NCBI GenBank assembly: GCA_014607495.2
Contig: CP053160.1
Coordinates: forward strand, 5,332,001 to 5,396,000
Source: Carposina sasakii
Taxonomy: Eukaryota > Arthropoda > Insecta > Lepidoptera > Carposinidae
DNA length: 64,000 bases
Reading direction: 5' to 3'
Shown: piece by piece, positions 1-12,577 of the stretch
Numbering within the stretch: the stretch's first letter is position 1
Layout of the letters: every line of letters begins with the position of its first letter
The notes under the pieces: model-generated
What the model saw: only the letters and a program-made list of their open reading frames with translations
The model's database searches: none
What the model was told of the DNA's origin: nothing
Translations under genes and position numbers: made by a program

Positions 1-1440
1 CGCATTGCACAAAAAGCATAGATAATACCCATTTTCGTATCTGTTGGAATAGGGCAGATGCGAGGCGAATTAGGTTACACTGATAGCGTGGCCGACCTCG
101 CAAACAAAACTTATATTCTCGCTTATAGAATATCGACGTTCACGCATATGAAGGGCATATCGATGAGCTTACAACGTGGAATGTTATTGAGGAAAAGTTA
201 TTAGCAATATGTAGTAAAATATTATACGAATAATACAATCTCAATGATAACAGTGGTTCTCGTGGTATCATCGTAAGGGTAGATATTGGACCCCGGTTAG
301 TTTATCTTTAGGAGTATCAGTAGGTTCCTAGCTTGAAAGGAGGGCAAGATGGAAGCGGAAGGATTAAATAAAATATAAATAAATATTCAGCCGACTCAAA
401 GTAAATGGGAAAACAACAAGAAAATGATGATAACCTTCGAAAGTTTAAAATGGCGATTTGTGTTTATTGCACAATATCTCTAAAGCAAAAGATATATAAC
501 AATAGATCCTAAGGTCTAGGTCATTTCTAGGCCAAGATAGAGACTGCATAAACTTTATCCTTCAGATAGGCTATCTGACCATTAGAAAAAACGCCCTTAA
601 TCAATTCCCTGAAATAGTAATGCAACGTCAGTCACTAGCATAAAAGCTAGTATGCAAAAGGATCATAAATCATTATAAAAATACATACAATGTCCAATTG
701 AAATGCGTTTCGCATGTCAACAACAAACTTTGCACTAACGTACTTTGTCGGTGGCAAATAATCGCAGTCAGGTATTGAATGGTCGAATTTAACGCCCCAC
801 CTGAATATTTTATGATATATTAATGAATTATTATACTGGCTGACTCACAGTTATGTACGTATAACTTCACGCAAAATTATTGTAGCCGAGTTATAAACTC
901 AGATAGCGTAGGAGTTGGTTTATAAATGTACTTTACTTGATAATAACGCCCATTTAGATACTAAATAGGAGATTACAAGACGTTTTAAATACGAGATCGC
1001 TCGCGTCTGTTTATATCAGAATAATACAGAGTTCATTGGTTTTAACCTGAACCTAACTGAATTTCTCGCACATTAAACCAATGATGATCATCTTCAGAGC
1101 TTCTTATACACTTTTCATCGATATCCTTTAGCATATTATACAAAGAAACGCTAATACTAAGAGCACCTTTGTATAAAACTTATAAAACTTGAACCTGTTA
1201 CTGAAATAACTATAATTACAATGCACTGAGCTACTTCCATCATTCCAAAATGTCATCTAATCATTGTACAGGGTTTGGATTTGAATGTAAAATGTCGCAT
1301 GGAAGTACATCGGACTAGTTAAGGCGCCTACGCGGCTGTGGGCGGACGTCTTCTGCTTGCTTCAACCAGTTCTGTTCCGACTTGGTATTTCTGTAGCTAA
1401 AGGAATAAGACTGTTTAGGTAATAATAGTTTACACACATA

Positions 1441-1545
1441 TTCAAGACCACTATACTTGAAAAGCTAGGGCAGAAGTGTGCAAATCACACGCCCAGTTTT
1501 CTCCAATTAGCTTATCAAGTTCCACATGGCAAAACATGTGGAACT
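1441..1545. repeat. Interspersed repeat fragment sharing the AGAAGTGTGCAA word
   Basis: The segment around AGAAGTGTGCAA-TCACACGCCC followed by TTAGC.TAT.AAGT.CCAC recurs in diverged form at about 7,085-7,200, so both are copies of one interspersed repeat. Within this copy, AAGTTCCACATG and CATGTGGAACTT form an inverted repeat. No coding capacity is visible. Confidence 0.5.
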
Positions 1546-2272
1546 TGTGTTTAGAAAGGATTTATTCGTATTTGTCTAAACTCGTATTTAATTAGTATGC
1601 CAATTCCAATCCTGATTTCGGTGAGTTCTGTGGAATCATTTAAGGGTTCCAACAGCTTTACTAACGTTGACTTCAATATCATCTTACGTCAAGATAAAAT
1701 CTAGCATCTAAAGCTACCTACTCAAGGCAGAAACATAGAACATTAAATACCAATCCAAATGACATTGAATTCAATCGTTGAACCAGGAACCCTTGTACCT
1801 TCGATGCTATAATTGCGAAACTAAATACCCAATAGAACGGCTTAACACATGAACTACAGATTGCTAGCGTTATCATAAATGAAATCTGGAATGTCTTGTA
1901 TTATCCGGCCAGTTGGGCATAAACAACGCTCTCGATTTGCACTGAGATAGGCGAACTCCTAGCTACATTATTGTTCAATGTAGCCAAGATAATGTTTTTA
2001 TTTTTAGTCTAAGTAATCTTTGGTCCAAATGAGAAGTTACAATGATTAGGATTTATCTTAAGTTTTATCAAAAATGCCGATGCGGGGCTTTACTAGACAT
2101 CAGCTGAATCTCCTTCCATGCATGTCGTAAGAATCAACTAAGGAATAAGGACAAGCAATGAGCTAGTAATTAACTTATCACTGTTTTTTACATCTGATCC
2201 CGATATGCTGAACCTGGATATAGGATAAAAATAATTAAAGGTAGAACAAAATGTGACACCTAATTTATACAT

Positions 2273-2412
2273 ACAAAAGGGGTATGTTAAGCGAAAAGCC
2301 TGTTATGAGACTGGAAATCAAGTGTTTATTTTTCCAATTAGTATAGAGAATTCCTCAACAATTCAGGAATGTTCGTACCTTTAAGATTGTATCTTGAAAA
2401 GTAAACATGAAT
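2273..2412. repeat. Degenerate copy of the TACAGGGTGTAACAAAAAGG inverted-repeat MITE
   Basis: The word TATGTTAAGCGAAAAGC near 2,283, the middle portion TGTTTATTTTTCC and TAGAGAATTCCT..ACA, and the segment GATTGTATCTTGAAAAGTAAACATG match the fuller copies at 38,816-39,079 and 57,985-58,248. This copy is truncated and diverged, and its ends are not recognisable. Confidence 0.55.
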
Positions 2413-2737
2413 GACAGTCTTAAACATTACATACCTTTTTGTTACCTAGTCTGTCAGGAACATATCTTCTTACAATTGAAACGATTCAGACAAGTCTTCA
2501 TTATCTTCAGGTCGAGGGCATTTCCTGTGGGTTTTTGTTATGACTCAGGGTCCCATGCCTTGGCGGTACGTTGGTACCTACTATATTATATATAACATCA
2601 TTACACAGTAACTAGCTATAAGAGGAATTACCAGTTCTCGGAATGTTTAATGGTGACAACGCATTATGATGTTGGAATTAATAGAATAAGTGAATTGATT
2701 GGTGAATTTACACACCTCTGCCTAGCCTTTGAAGACC

Positions 2738-2820
2738 ACAGTTGAAGGCAAACTAAGTCTAAGTCTAACTAATTATACATAATATAGCCAGGTGCAAGGA
2801 CTTAGTTTGCCTTCAACTGT
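2738..2820. other. Perfect 22-bp inverted repeat with 39-nt loop
   Basis: Positions 2,738-2,759 (starting ACAGTTGAAGGCAAAC) are the exact reverse complement of 2,799-2,820. The 39 nt between them are AT-rich. The fold would be a single long hairpin of about 83 nt, the size of an insect microRNA precursor, but a perfect stem equally suits the remains of a small foldback element. No second copy was seen in the window. What it does is unknown. Confidence 0.8.
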
Positions 2821-5599
2821 ATGTAAATTTTAATAACAACTGGTCACCATGCGCGACACCATTTGTTATTGGTAATATAAATTACACCAATTGAACATCT
2901 TTATAAGGTAAAAACTCTATAAATCGAATACCTAGTAAAACACTATACAAATACCTTTTTATAAATAACAGCAATAAATAAACATGTAAGTACGGGTAAA
3001 CTACGTAATTGGAGCGTAACTCCACATGTCATGAGTCCATCAGGTACGAGCGATGGTGGCCATTACAGCATCAATGGTGGGTTTAACTCACTCTCGACTC
3101 ACAGTCTTATCTTATTTATTAACTAGCTGTTTTCCTAGATTCTCTTCGTAAGGAAGAAATTACCATAGTACAGTAATTTTTCTCTGAAAATGAGGTATTT
3201 TACTTGGAATAAAGGTAGCCCATAATTTTCCCTGCGAAAAGAGAAACAAAATAAACAGAGTGAAGGAGTTTTCATACAATCCAGATTCAAACAGACTCCT
3301 ATTTAATTGTAGGCCATATGTAGGTATGCCCTGGCGGCGGCGCCCAGAATTCGTCTGATCTAGTAGCTCAGTTCCAAGCTTCTAAAAGAGTTATCATAGA
3401 TATCATTCTATTCATAACTTCGGACTGCCACCAATAGTCATATATCTTAATATATTTTATCGATATTTCCCGCATCCAAGGATTTCTATTAGGGAATTAG
3501 TCCATAATGAGTCGTACGTCTGTGTGACCCGCTGAGCGTGACGTGTGAACATTTTAATTGGGAGGCTCGCTCACTGGGTGAGTAGGGGACGACCCCACTC
3601 GAACACAAATAGGATTGTCAACATTATGGTATACAAATGCGGTAGTAAGTAAATCCTCATAATGTATAATGCCTGGTTTATATTCGTCGGGTTGATTTAG
3701 TAGGTTGTTAGCAGAATAGCCTCAGTTTTTTTTTTGTATATTATTATCGTTAATGACTGATTCTTTACCAAATTACTGGTGTTCTTTTCGATTGACTAGA
3801 GGACAGGAACTTTCAAGGTGTGGTGGCCATTATGTACAGCTTATGTACCTAAAAAATGTTTAGTATACTGCTCTTGTTGATCTTCAAAATCTGACTTCAG
3901 ATTAAAATTGCGAACATGACTCTGTGTAGGTAATGTAAACTAATATCTGTACTTACTCATAAAATTTTATTGGAGCATCAGTACTGATTCAACATAAATC
4001 ACCCGCAACAGCTGTGCTAGTTATCATTCCAAGAATTCGAAGCTATTTCTGTCCAAATTCGTAGTTCCAATTTTAACCACATTATAAAAGTTTGAACTGC
4101 AGCGAGAAATAACAACTCAAACCAAACAATATGGTGTCAAAACTCTACAGAAACATTCCATATTTGGAACTAGCATGCCATTTTTCTAGGGTAATAAATA
4201 ATTTTACGATTTTCCAGCCTAAAAAGGTATAACTGTTAGTTATAACTATTTTATTTTCGTAAACAAACGTTACGAAACTGAGTTGAGATATGTCTGTATA
4301 ATCTTGTAAAGTTTGTCGTAATGCCCACGCGTTTTTTACACGATAGAAAATAGAAAAGAAACGTTAAAATGTGTTTGTATATTGCTTATGTTAATGTCTG
4401 TATTCGGCCAAGATTAACATGTTATCTTTAGAGGAACTGTGTAAGGTTACGATTGGGCATGGATCGAGAGACCTTGCTTGGTATTGTAAAGTGAAATAGA
4501 CATTATTGTTTTAGTTTACGAACGAGTAATCTTACAGAATCTTTGATTCATTGTACGGATGTTTTATTGTTAATGTGTTTCGAAATGCTGTAAAAGCTTG
4601 ACTCTAGAATCTTATATTCGCAGGATGGAGTTAAATATTTGCAATAAGATAGCAAGGACCAATTTAAAAACTCAGAAATACATCCTGTAAATAGGGTAAA
4701 ATTTTGCGGAGAATGAGGGTAGTGAGGCCATATTTTAGTTCAGAAAAGACACATTTTCTACAATTTCAGTATGCGATGTGTTATATTTTTTTAATAATGA
4801 AAAATGCAAGTTATTTTCAATTGAATATTTAACTGTACCTAGTAAAGTAACTGACATTCGAGTTTCCTTCCAAACAATTGACTTTGGCTTCGAGCCAGGT
4901 GAATTAAAACTACAAACTACGCCTACCGCAGTCGGGAACGTAAATAAATACTAACGTAGTAACTTAGTTGTGGAATTTACATGTTGTCGATCTATGTGTC
5001 TGTCTATCCATCTATGTACCTAGTTTACAAGTCTATTAATAAAAAGGGATAGGTACTGAAACGAACACGTTAGGTACCTACATTTTTCCGATTTCGTGGT
5101 TTGTGGACCTTTGTTTATATTTTTCGTGATCTTGCAAGAAAACTCGTTTTAAAAAAAGTTCGATCTAGTATTTTCTTATTAAAACATTTATTTTTGAAAC
5201 GCAGCAGCAGTCTTGACATTGACAGTCTTCCTGAAATTGTAAAATAAAATAAAAAATTGAGAAAATGGGGAGTATCTGTCAGATATTATTTCTTTTCACT
5301 CCATTATTTAGTCTGAGTCACATCATGAGGATGCTCCTATCTTTCTTAATAATTAATTATTATTATAGTATTTTTTACACTCATCGCTCTTAGTGATGAC
5401 ACATGGAGGATGATAGGATTATCTATGTTTTTCAGACATTGTTGCAATCTTATAGACACGGACTACGATGACACACCATTCGAATAGTCATCATCATCTC
5501 CATTCGATATACTAAGTACCAGGTATTTGTACTAAACTAACCTTGACATATAAGCTAGATATATTTTGAAGAAATAACTTAAAATAGTATTACATTTCT

Positions 5600-5665
5600 C
5601 ATCATCAGCCTTGTGGCGTGCCCTGGGGGAGACCTACGTCCAGCAGTGGACTGCAATAGGCTGAA
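5600..5665. repeat. Short LINE 3' scrap (GTGGCGTGCCCTGGGGGAG type)
   Basis: ATCATCAGCC, then GTGGCGTGCCCTGGGGGA, then CAGCAGTGGACTGCAATAGG recurs at about 28,800, 54,490 and 58,990. On the other strand this sequence belongs to the RTE-like LINE reverse-transcriptase C-terminus recognised at 41,940-42,130 (the AYVQQ end of that protein). Only a 3' fragment remains here. Confidence 0.7.
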
Positions 5666-5989
5666 GAATAAGTATTACATTTATCCATTTTAACCAGGTA
5701 AATGCTATAAATAACCACGTTTATAAAATTGCGTAAATCGTTAGCAATCTTCACGTTATCAGCCTTTCAATGACGTTTTCACCTATATTTACAATGTACC
5801 ATAGAGCTAATCGAATTCTTTCAGTTCTCAGATTAGCATACGCTAGACTGAAGCTGTACTAGATTCTTATGCATGACGAATTGCGATGTAGTCGTCTCGG
5901 GTTTATGCTTTCATTTTACTTTTTACTATGCCTTCGCATCCGTCATCAGTGCACTGCAATACTTGGGCCTCCCCGAGGGCTCACCACAA

Positions 5990-6180
5990 GGCTTCTCCTA
6001 TAGGGGTGGGGGGGGAAATGTCTACACTGTAGACTCTACATATATTCACCAGGCTGGACAGGCGGGTTGATGACAGCAGTGTGATTTTTGGACTATGTTA
6101 TCAATATGGGAGGCGCTGCTGCCCAATTTTCGGAAATCCTTAATTGCCTTGAATACCCGCGGGAAAACGTAGGTTGGTAC
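5990..6180. repeat. Retroelement-derived repeat fragment
   Basis: The stretch with ACAGGCGGGTTGATGACAGC, GGGAGGCGCTGCTGCC and CGCGGGAAAACGTAGG matches, in shuffled order and opposite orientation, the repeat at about 28,640-28,780 (GGGAGGTGGGCAGCAGCGCC, ACCCGCCTGCCCG). It is probably LINE-related untranslated or coding debris. The long minus-strand open frame across it is not a gene I can support. Confidence 0.45.
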
Positions 6181-7084
6181 TATTCTACTCTGCAAACACG
6201 ACCTTGTTTGGGAACTACGTAATCTCAGTGTTGCACCACACCTGCCTAAAGTTACGTCATGGAATGTTCGACAACCTAAACTACGTAAATTCGGTGGACA
6301 TGGTGACGTAGGTAAACACTGAAGCCGCACGGTAGTAAACTTAAGAAGGGGCGAGCTTTGCACCAACGAATTACGTACTGAAAATGACCTACTACTAAGT
6401 ACTTTGGTTTGCCGAACTAACGACCGATTTACTGCGAATAAAGGAACCTACGGTTGCTACGTAATTTTGAACAGTACGAGAGTATTCCGTCGAACGTTCT
6501 TTTAGCAGCGACCTTAAACGCCCCTATAGGTACTTGCGATAGTGTTATTTTATTATAGTCTACATTTTTTTCTTCTCATGACTATTTAGCTACTCTATCT
6601 CATCCTGTATTACCAATATAAGTAATAGCTGATTTCTGAATCTTGCTCACAGCTAACCAGATGTCTTAAAAAGGTTTTAAAAGAGCTTTTATTTAGCTAC
6701 AGACTATATAATGTAGGCAGCTTCTTTGTTTTTTGGTTTGCCTAGATATACATAATATTGTCTGTCTAATTATCTTTTACTTAAAATTAATAATAATAAT
6801 AAAAGTCCCTCAGGTTAACCAATTACTTCACGGAGGCGGAAAATATAACGGAGCTGTTACAAAGATCGTGCGAGAGCATGTCATCACTAATGCGACGCGT
6901 GAAATCAAGAAATAACAGCTGACGGTTTTAACGTTTTACGGGTCGCGTACAGAATAGCATTATTGCCTTACTTGAATAAAATTTATACACCTTCTTCTTT
7001 ATTTAAGCCGTTCTTAGTCTTGCTTCAAAAACTTATTCACTTTGTGTACGACAAGTAAATAGGTAATATTTTGGGCATAAAGCA

Positions 7085-7200
7085 GCAATGTCTATAGTCA
7101 CGCTCATTATACCCCATAGAGGTTGGACAGAAGTGTGCAATTGACACACCCACTAGTCATAGTTAGCCTATTAAGTCCCACGTTTCTATAATATTAATAC
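7085..7200. repeat. Second copy of the AGAAGTGTGCAA repeat
   Basis: Shares AGAAGTGTGCAA-T-ACAC-CCC and the following TTAGCC-TATTAAGT-CCAC with 1,441-1,545. It starts near CATTATACCCCATAGAGGTT. No coding content is seen. Confidence 0.5.
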
Positions 7201-7861
7201 ATGGTCTACATTGTAGTAAAGACACAGGTAAGAATGGTAAGATAATCCCACCAAAGCTAGTTGAATAGATAACAAATATGAACCAGTATGAAGACGATAC
7301 AGAGACAAATCTCCGGATAAGAAACAACAAACAAACCTAATCCAGTAATCATCGACGTAGACAAATATCAACTCTACATCAAAAGCACGAGAGCGACCTA
7401 AATAGTACTATACAGATTTCGCGATGTTACTAAGAACATGAGCTGGCAAAATACGTACACCACGTAACAGCTGCAGCTAGAAAGAGAGATCTTTGAAAAA
7501 TTTACGCTAAAGTACGCTTTATGGTGTATGAATTTAGGGAGACGTTCGAAAGGTGTTTAATATGATCAACTGTAAGAGTAAGTTGGGGCGCTTACACTAG
7601 GAGTGGGTCGCTTGTCACCCGCAGGGGGTGTTGGATATTTTCCAAGCTATAGTGCAGCGATATCACTGTTCCCGAAAATATTATTTTAGCACAAACCAGT
7701 GAGTTCAAGATCGAATTCGATTCAAGACTTCATTGAATTACAGTAGGTATCTTTAAAGATATGAGCATCAAAAAATTGACAACTATTTGTCCTACTTAAG
7801 CTTAAAATTATTGATATTTACATAAAATGTCCCCAATAATCTCTTCTACATATTAAATTTT

Positions 7862-8110
7862 ACATACATACATATAATCACGCCTTTATCCCTTACAAGG
7901 TAGGCAGAGCACCAAGGGCCGATAGGACCACATGGTGCCACTTCTGACCAATTTTGAGAGTATAGTTGAGTTGTACAAGTTCGGTTAGTAGTGACAGGTG
8001 GTCAGCCCATCGCCTACAAAACATCAAGACCCTCTTGTCCCTCTACTGACTTATACAGTATGCCCGGGAAGAGAAGCATAGTATTACACGGTTTTTTACT
8101 CCCAGAGATA
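7862..8110. repeat. SINE-like repeat (CATACATATAATCACGCC / CCCGGGAAGAGAAGCAT)
   Basis: The opening ACATACATATAATCACGCCT, the middle GGTCAGCCCATCGCCTACAA and the end TGCCCGGGAAGAGAAGCAT are shared with 45,552-45,715. The first part is also found inverted at about 60,400-60,450 and 61,580-61,676. It is a short non-autonomous interspersed element without an open frame. Confidence 0.7.
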
Positions 8111-9824
8111 TTAGGTTAAATTTTTAATTTGCCTGTTTAATAATAAAATTTATCTTGATACAATGTTCCTATCATTGCAATTTATGGAATTGAAATAAGT
8201 TCAGATATCACTCATCATTCCACATAACCAGTGACGCGTGAAGTTGATCTTGCTCCACGCACATGGCTCGGATATACGCAGCTGATTCATGGTTCTTCGA
8301 GGAAAACTTCCACCGACATCTATGTATTTTGTTTGCATCTAAAATCGACATTCATGAAATACATATTATACTATGATACCCTGTATTGAGATGTTTATAA
8401 CATTTGAAAAACTTTTCTTATCTTTATTTTCTACATGAGTGAGAGCTAACATGGCTAAACTTATATTATAAGAGTCATGGTAATGAGTAAAATGCTACAA
8501 GCCTCTTATATGACTTTTATATGGCTACTCTTTAAAGTAATGTCATTCAAGTCAATTGGTGGGTGACAGATGAACTAGTATATAACTGAGAAAAATTATT
8601 TAAATGTGGTTAGCTCTATGGACTCATATGTCCTACGAATTAATGACTAGTTGGCAGTGCTGAATCTATGTGACCTAGCGGAGCTGTGGCATGCAGTTCT
8701 CAGCCAGAAAGTGCATTGCTCCATTTGTTCTGAGCCTAGAGTAGGCCACCCCTGGCGCCAGACAGCATTGCGCTGGGATTTATGCAATCCTAGCAGAGGA
8801 TTTAATGGAATATCATATTTAACTATACAATTTATCGAATGAAACTATGCAAGTAATTTTTCATACAGCTTGCATTTTAAGGTAAACCATACCATCAACA
8901 TCATTAGATACCTAAATAGTTTATATTAGGCGTGTATTTTCCGGTTCTGAGTACCTACTAAATCAATACTATAAATATATGTTTTGATAAACCACCGTTT
9001 TTAGTTTTTTCTACCTGGACCTATAAAGGTGTTATAAGCGTTATAAATTAATCTAGTGCACATTTCTAAAGTATTTATAGGTAATAAAATATTTCAGCTT
9101 AAATACGCTTACGTCATTAATGCAAAATTGTAAACAACATGATCAACATTCTCCTATGCAGCCTACACAGACACAAAAATAATGACGCTGCACTCACAGC
9201 TTAGAAAACAACACAAACTTATACATAATTAACTTAAGCCTACGCATTCAACGCCGATACCAGCATTGTAAACTTTTAATTTTCTTGAAACAATCACCAG
9301 TTAATTAAATGCAATAAGTACGGTTGGTCATTAAAATACTAACAAAAACTTCAAGCAGGGATACAAAATTTTAATTAACGTTTGGTCTCAGGTAAAGTAC
9401 CTAACTACTTTTTGTTTACATCAAACTGAGGTGATGACTCGGCAGGTAAAGGATAACCTGACATCCGGGAGACCTGTTCGATTTTTTCTACATCTCAAAA
9501 GATTCAAAACCTTTGTGGACTCAATGTACAAAGTGGTCTTTGTTCACGACACAGACAGAAAGTTTGTTATGGCTAGAGAAATATTATAGCTTCGTATTTA
9601 TCACGAAACGAACAACTCCAATGTGTTTAATATGATAACGTAAACACCAGTGATAGTACCGATAGCTTATCACAATCTTGTTTGAATTCATATTCGCTGA
9701 ATTTTAGAATATCTTTAGACCATGTGTAAAGGCGGTCGACCTTCGCACATAAGTTCATGACATCATGGTAGCCCGTAACTGACTTAGAATTAGTTTTCTT
9801 ATCACAAGAGCATGCTCCACTTAC

Positions 9825-10006
9825 CAGCTTACTCCTCCGCTAGAGTTGCTCGTCAAGTGTTCAGCAACAGAAAATCCAAAATATGTTCCCGGCACTCCAT
9901 ACTTTATCACAGGAATCCTGGGTTCCAAATTGAAACTAGTCGCACTGTACAAAATACACAATACTAAAACACTTCTATACCACATGTATAGAGCCATCGT
10001 GAGCAC
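9825..10006 (-). CDS. Integrin alpha subunit, first coding exon (signal peptide and first blade start)
   Basis: Integrin alpha chains are type I membrane proteins that pair with a beta chain to bind extracellular matrix. This minus-strand exon encodes a start methionine, a hydrophobic signal core (SVLVLCILYSATS) and then FNLEPRIPVIKYG..GTYFGFSVAEH. The FNL.....P....G..GTYFGFSV. pattern is the classic mature N-terminus and first beta-propeller blade of integrin alpha subunits. The exon ends GVS-W in phase 2 at a GTAAGT donor, where LLVGAP normally follows. The next exon was not found within 9.8 kb to the left. Three in-frame ATGs occur within eight codons, so the exact start is uncertain. The mature start FNLEP is characteristic, so the family call is firm, but the exact PS-type cannot be told from one exon. 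Confidence 0.8.
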
Positions 10007-10510
10007 GTTCGTATTATTCGTGTTTGCTGCACCAATTCACTGATTTCCAGTTGTTATTTGGCACATCGCGATTTTCGTAATATTTTTTTGGACGAGGCGT
10101 AATACAGGACCCCCTGCACGTTTGCCGTCCGCCGGCTGAGTACTCTGAACTCCGGTTATACTAACTGACTACTAGCTCTACCACGCGGCAGCCGACAGAC
10201 TGTAGAGGCGACTGAACTCATAAAAACAATTTTATATTACACCTACAGCGACATCTCGCGGTGCGATCAGTAACTCGCTCGCATAGTCGACTTATTCTGG
10301 TGTAGAGTTCATGGTTTAACACTCTTAATAAAGCTCTAGCTCTAGAATGGTCATCGTAATATATCAATCAACTGTTAGATGGCATATTCTTGAAATGGGT
10401 ACCTATTGGACAGAGTTGGCGCCGATTTCACATTTACGAGTTAAACAAGTAAAGTGCGAGTTAAATAAGCAGTACAAGATCTTTTTCTGGTAGTCGCATA
10501 AAGGTTACTA

Positions 10511-11266
10511 CAGTAGAACCCGTTTAAGACGATCACGCTTAATACAATTTCTCGCATAATACGCCACTTTACGCCAGTCCCTGCAAATTGAGACATATTT
10601 TCATACATTTCTTAACGCTTAATACGATTCGTCATCCTGTTTAATACGCCCGAGCCCGAGCCGAGAGCGCTCTAACGCAAGCCCCAGAAAAGACCAAGAA
10701 AGAATCCGAGATACTGTAGGTTTTCCTGGATATTTTTCCATTGATGACAATGTAGCACCGTACGAAATTCAATTAATTGAAGATCTTATTAAAAATGTGA
10801 ATAACACACAAAACGAGGCCCTAAGTGATAATGATGAAGACAAAGATGAGTCAACTCCGGTTTTGTCAAACGCCCAGGCATTATCAGCTGTTAATGATTT
10901 AAGACGCTATGTGGATTGGAGAGAGAGGAGAGGAGATATACACATATTGGATCAAAGCGAAGACGCACTGCAAAAGTTGAAATATGTTGAAAATCTTTTA
11001 ATTGCTAATGCATCAAAATCTTTCTGTCAAACCAAAATAAGTGATTATTTTCAATAATGTAATTATAATTACACTACGTATTTAATGTAATTTATAAATG
11101 TATATTTTAATACCGATATATACCAAAATTAGAACAAAATACATAATAATATGTTGTACGTTTTATTTTCCCTATCCCGTAAAATACGCTTTCTCGCTTA
11201 AGACGCGTTTTTGGTTGGTTTTTGGTCTCAGGGTCCCTGAGAAATCGTCTTAAGCGGGTTTTACTG
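10511..11266 (+). mobile_element. pogo/Tigger-type DNA transposon, internally deleted
   Basis: The element has 23-bp terminal inverted repeats: CAGTAGAACCCGTTTAAGAC on the left, and the reverse complement of the right end reads CAGTAAAACCCGCTTAAGAC. A TA dinucleotide flanks each side (10,509-10,510 and 11,267-11,268), the target duplication of the Tc1/mariner/pogo superfamily. Related AATACG/AAGACG words recur subterminally. Only the transposase C-terminal end is left inside, so the element cannot move itself. Size and structure fit a deletion derivative mobilised in trans. Confidence 0.85.
10797..11057 (+). pseudogene. pogo/Tigger-like transposase, C-terminal fragment
   Basis: An 86-codon open frame inside the inverted-repeat element reads as the tail of a Tigger-type transposase: an acidic linker (DNDEDKDE), then LRRYVDWRERRGDIHILDQ, and ends KISDYFQ. 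The frame is open further upstream, with coding-like sequence back to about 10,700, but the helix-turn-helix and DDE catalytic core are missing. It is therefore a remnant rather than a functional enzyme. Family assignment rests on the combination of ends, TA duplication and this tail. Confidence 0.7.
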
Positions 11267-11591
11267 TATTTTGATTTCATAGCAGCTACAGCGCACTTAA
11301 TCAAATTTACATTAACAATTATTCGCTCCACTTTTTCTTCCTTTAAAGCTAGGGTAGAGAACTTTTATAAGCCACTTGGTAGCTTATTAGATATATTTGT
11401 GATTTGGGTTGTAACGATAAGTTTAATGGTAATTACTAAAATAAATAGTCATAAGTATAAAGAGTGTGTGAACACACTGTGTATGGGGTTGTTTTCCGAG
11501 TGTGGCTGCTAGATAGAACGCATAGGTAGCGTACACAAACTGCTACCTGTATGCGTGATACTACAGCCCTACAAGATCTTATAAAAAAATC

Positions 11592-11611
11592 TATATATAT
11601 ATATATATATA
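11592..11611. repeat. (TA)n microsatellite
   Basis: Uninterrupted TA run of about ten units. Confidence 0.9.
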
Positions 11612-12577
11612 GGTACCTACTTACTAGATATAAACGTATTTGTGAATGGATTTAACTTCGGCATGAAACGAAAACATTACATAAACGCCATTAGCGAATA
11701 TGAACATTCAAGATTCGATTTATCTATGTAGTTGCAAAATTCAAAATTTACTATGATGCCCATTGCTCATATTGGTTTTATGGGCTAGACTTAGTAGGGC
11801 AACCAATCTTTTGTAGTGAGATTGGGGATCGAGGATAGACGATCGGTAGGCTGATTAGGATTGCGTAACTTGCAAAAGCAATGCGATCACAAAAATTGTG
11901 CTTTTATGACTTTTTTGGAGAAAAGTTGATGTGTGTATAAGGACAATATATACCTACCTAATAATATAAATAAAACAAAGGACAATAGGTGGAAATCAGT
12001 TTAATAAAATTGAAATTATTCGAGAAAAGAAAATCATTATGATTAAAAATGAACGTGATTAGATAATAGGTATTTTAATTAATATAACATTTACAAAGAA
12101 TAATCAAAATTGGAACTCAAACAAAATTAAGCTCGGTATGTAGGTTTATAAAAACGGATAGGTATATTAATTACAATGCTAAAATCAAGTATCTAATTAC
12201 CTACTAGTCTTTTTTTTCTACTCTCTCCAGTTTATTTGGTAGAACATTTCTGATTGAAAACTATCTGAAGAATACTGATCGTAGCTTAAAAGATTTAAGT
12301 CAAAAGATACTACATACATCAGGCGTGTGGATGGCATACGTTAGGAACCGAATGTTTATCCTTTTATGCCGAAGCCAACACGAGGCGAGTTCATAACCGA
12401 GCCGCCCTCTGGCACTGCCGTAGGAACCTGCGTCGGTTGCGGACTGGTGGCCATATCGGATAGCAGTTGACGGAGCCTATGTCGCGCCAGGTAGGTTTTT
12501 TGGTACCACAATACTGGATTGCAGGATGCGTTGCATCGCCGCTAGTATTGCGAGACCATTCTGATCTCGTGATATAT

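Larger units (their letters stand above)
1..9824. other. Repeat-rich non-coding stretch, probable first intron of the integrin alpha gene
   Basis: I found no exon here on either strand that combines an open frame, splice signals and a recognisable protein. The integrin signal-peptide exon ends at 9,825 with a good donor pointing into this stretch, so it is most simply the first intron, with later exons to the left of the window. Open frames of 60-100 codons occur but lack protein-like composition or lie in repeats. The repeats and hairpin I could recognise are listed separately. Confidence 0.5.
10007..12577. other. Intergenic region between integrin alpha 5' end and the unrecognised gene
   Basis: The first 500 bp upstream of the integrin start (10,007-10,510) would hold its promoter; no clear TATA box was identified. 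A 756-bp pogo-type element follows, then AT-rich sequence with a (TA)n run at 11,592-11,611. Between 11,612 and 12,577 I see nothing beyond AT-rich sequence and, after about 12,300, the probable 3' untranslated region of the minus-strand gene ending at 12,578. Confidence 0.5.

Noticed and set aside
6046..6366. 106-codon minus-strand open frame
   Set aside because: Lies largely in retroelement debris shared with 28.6-28.8 kb and reads as the antisense of repeat sequence.
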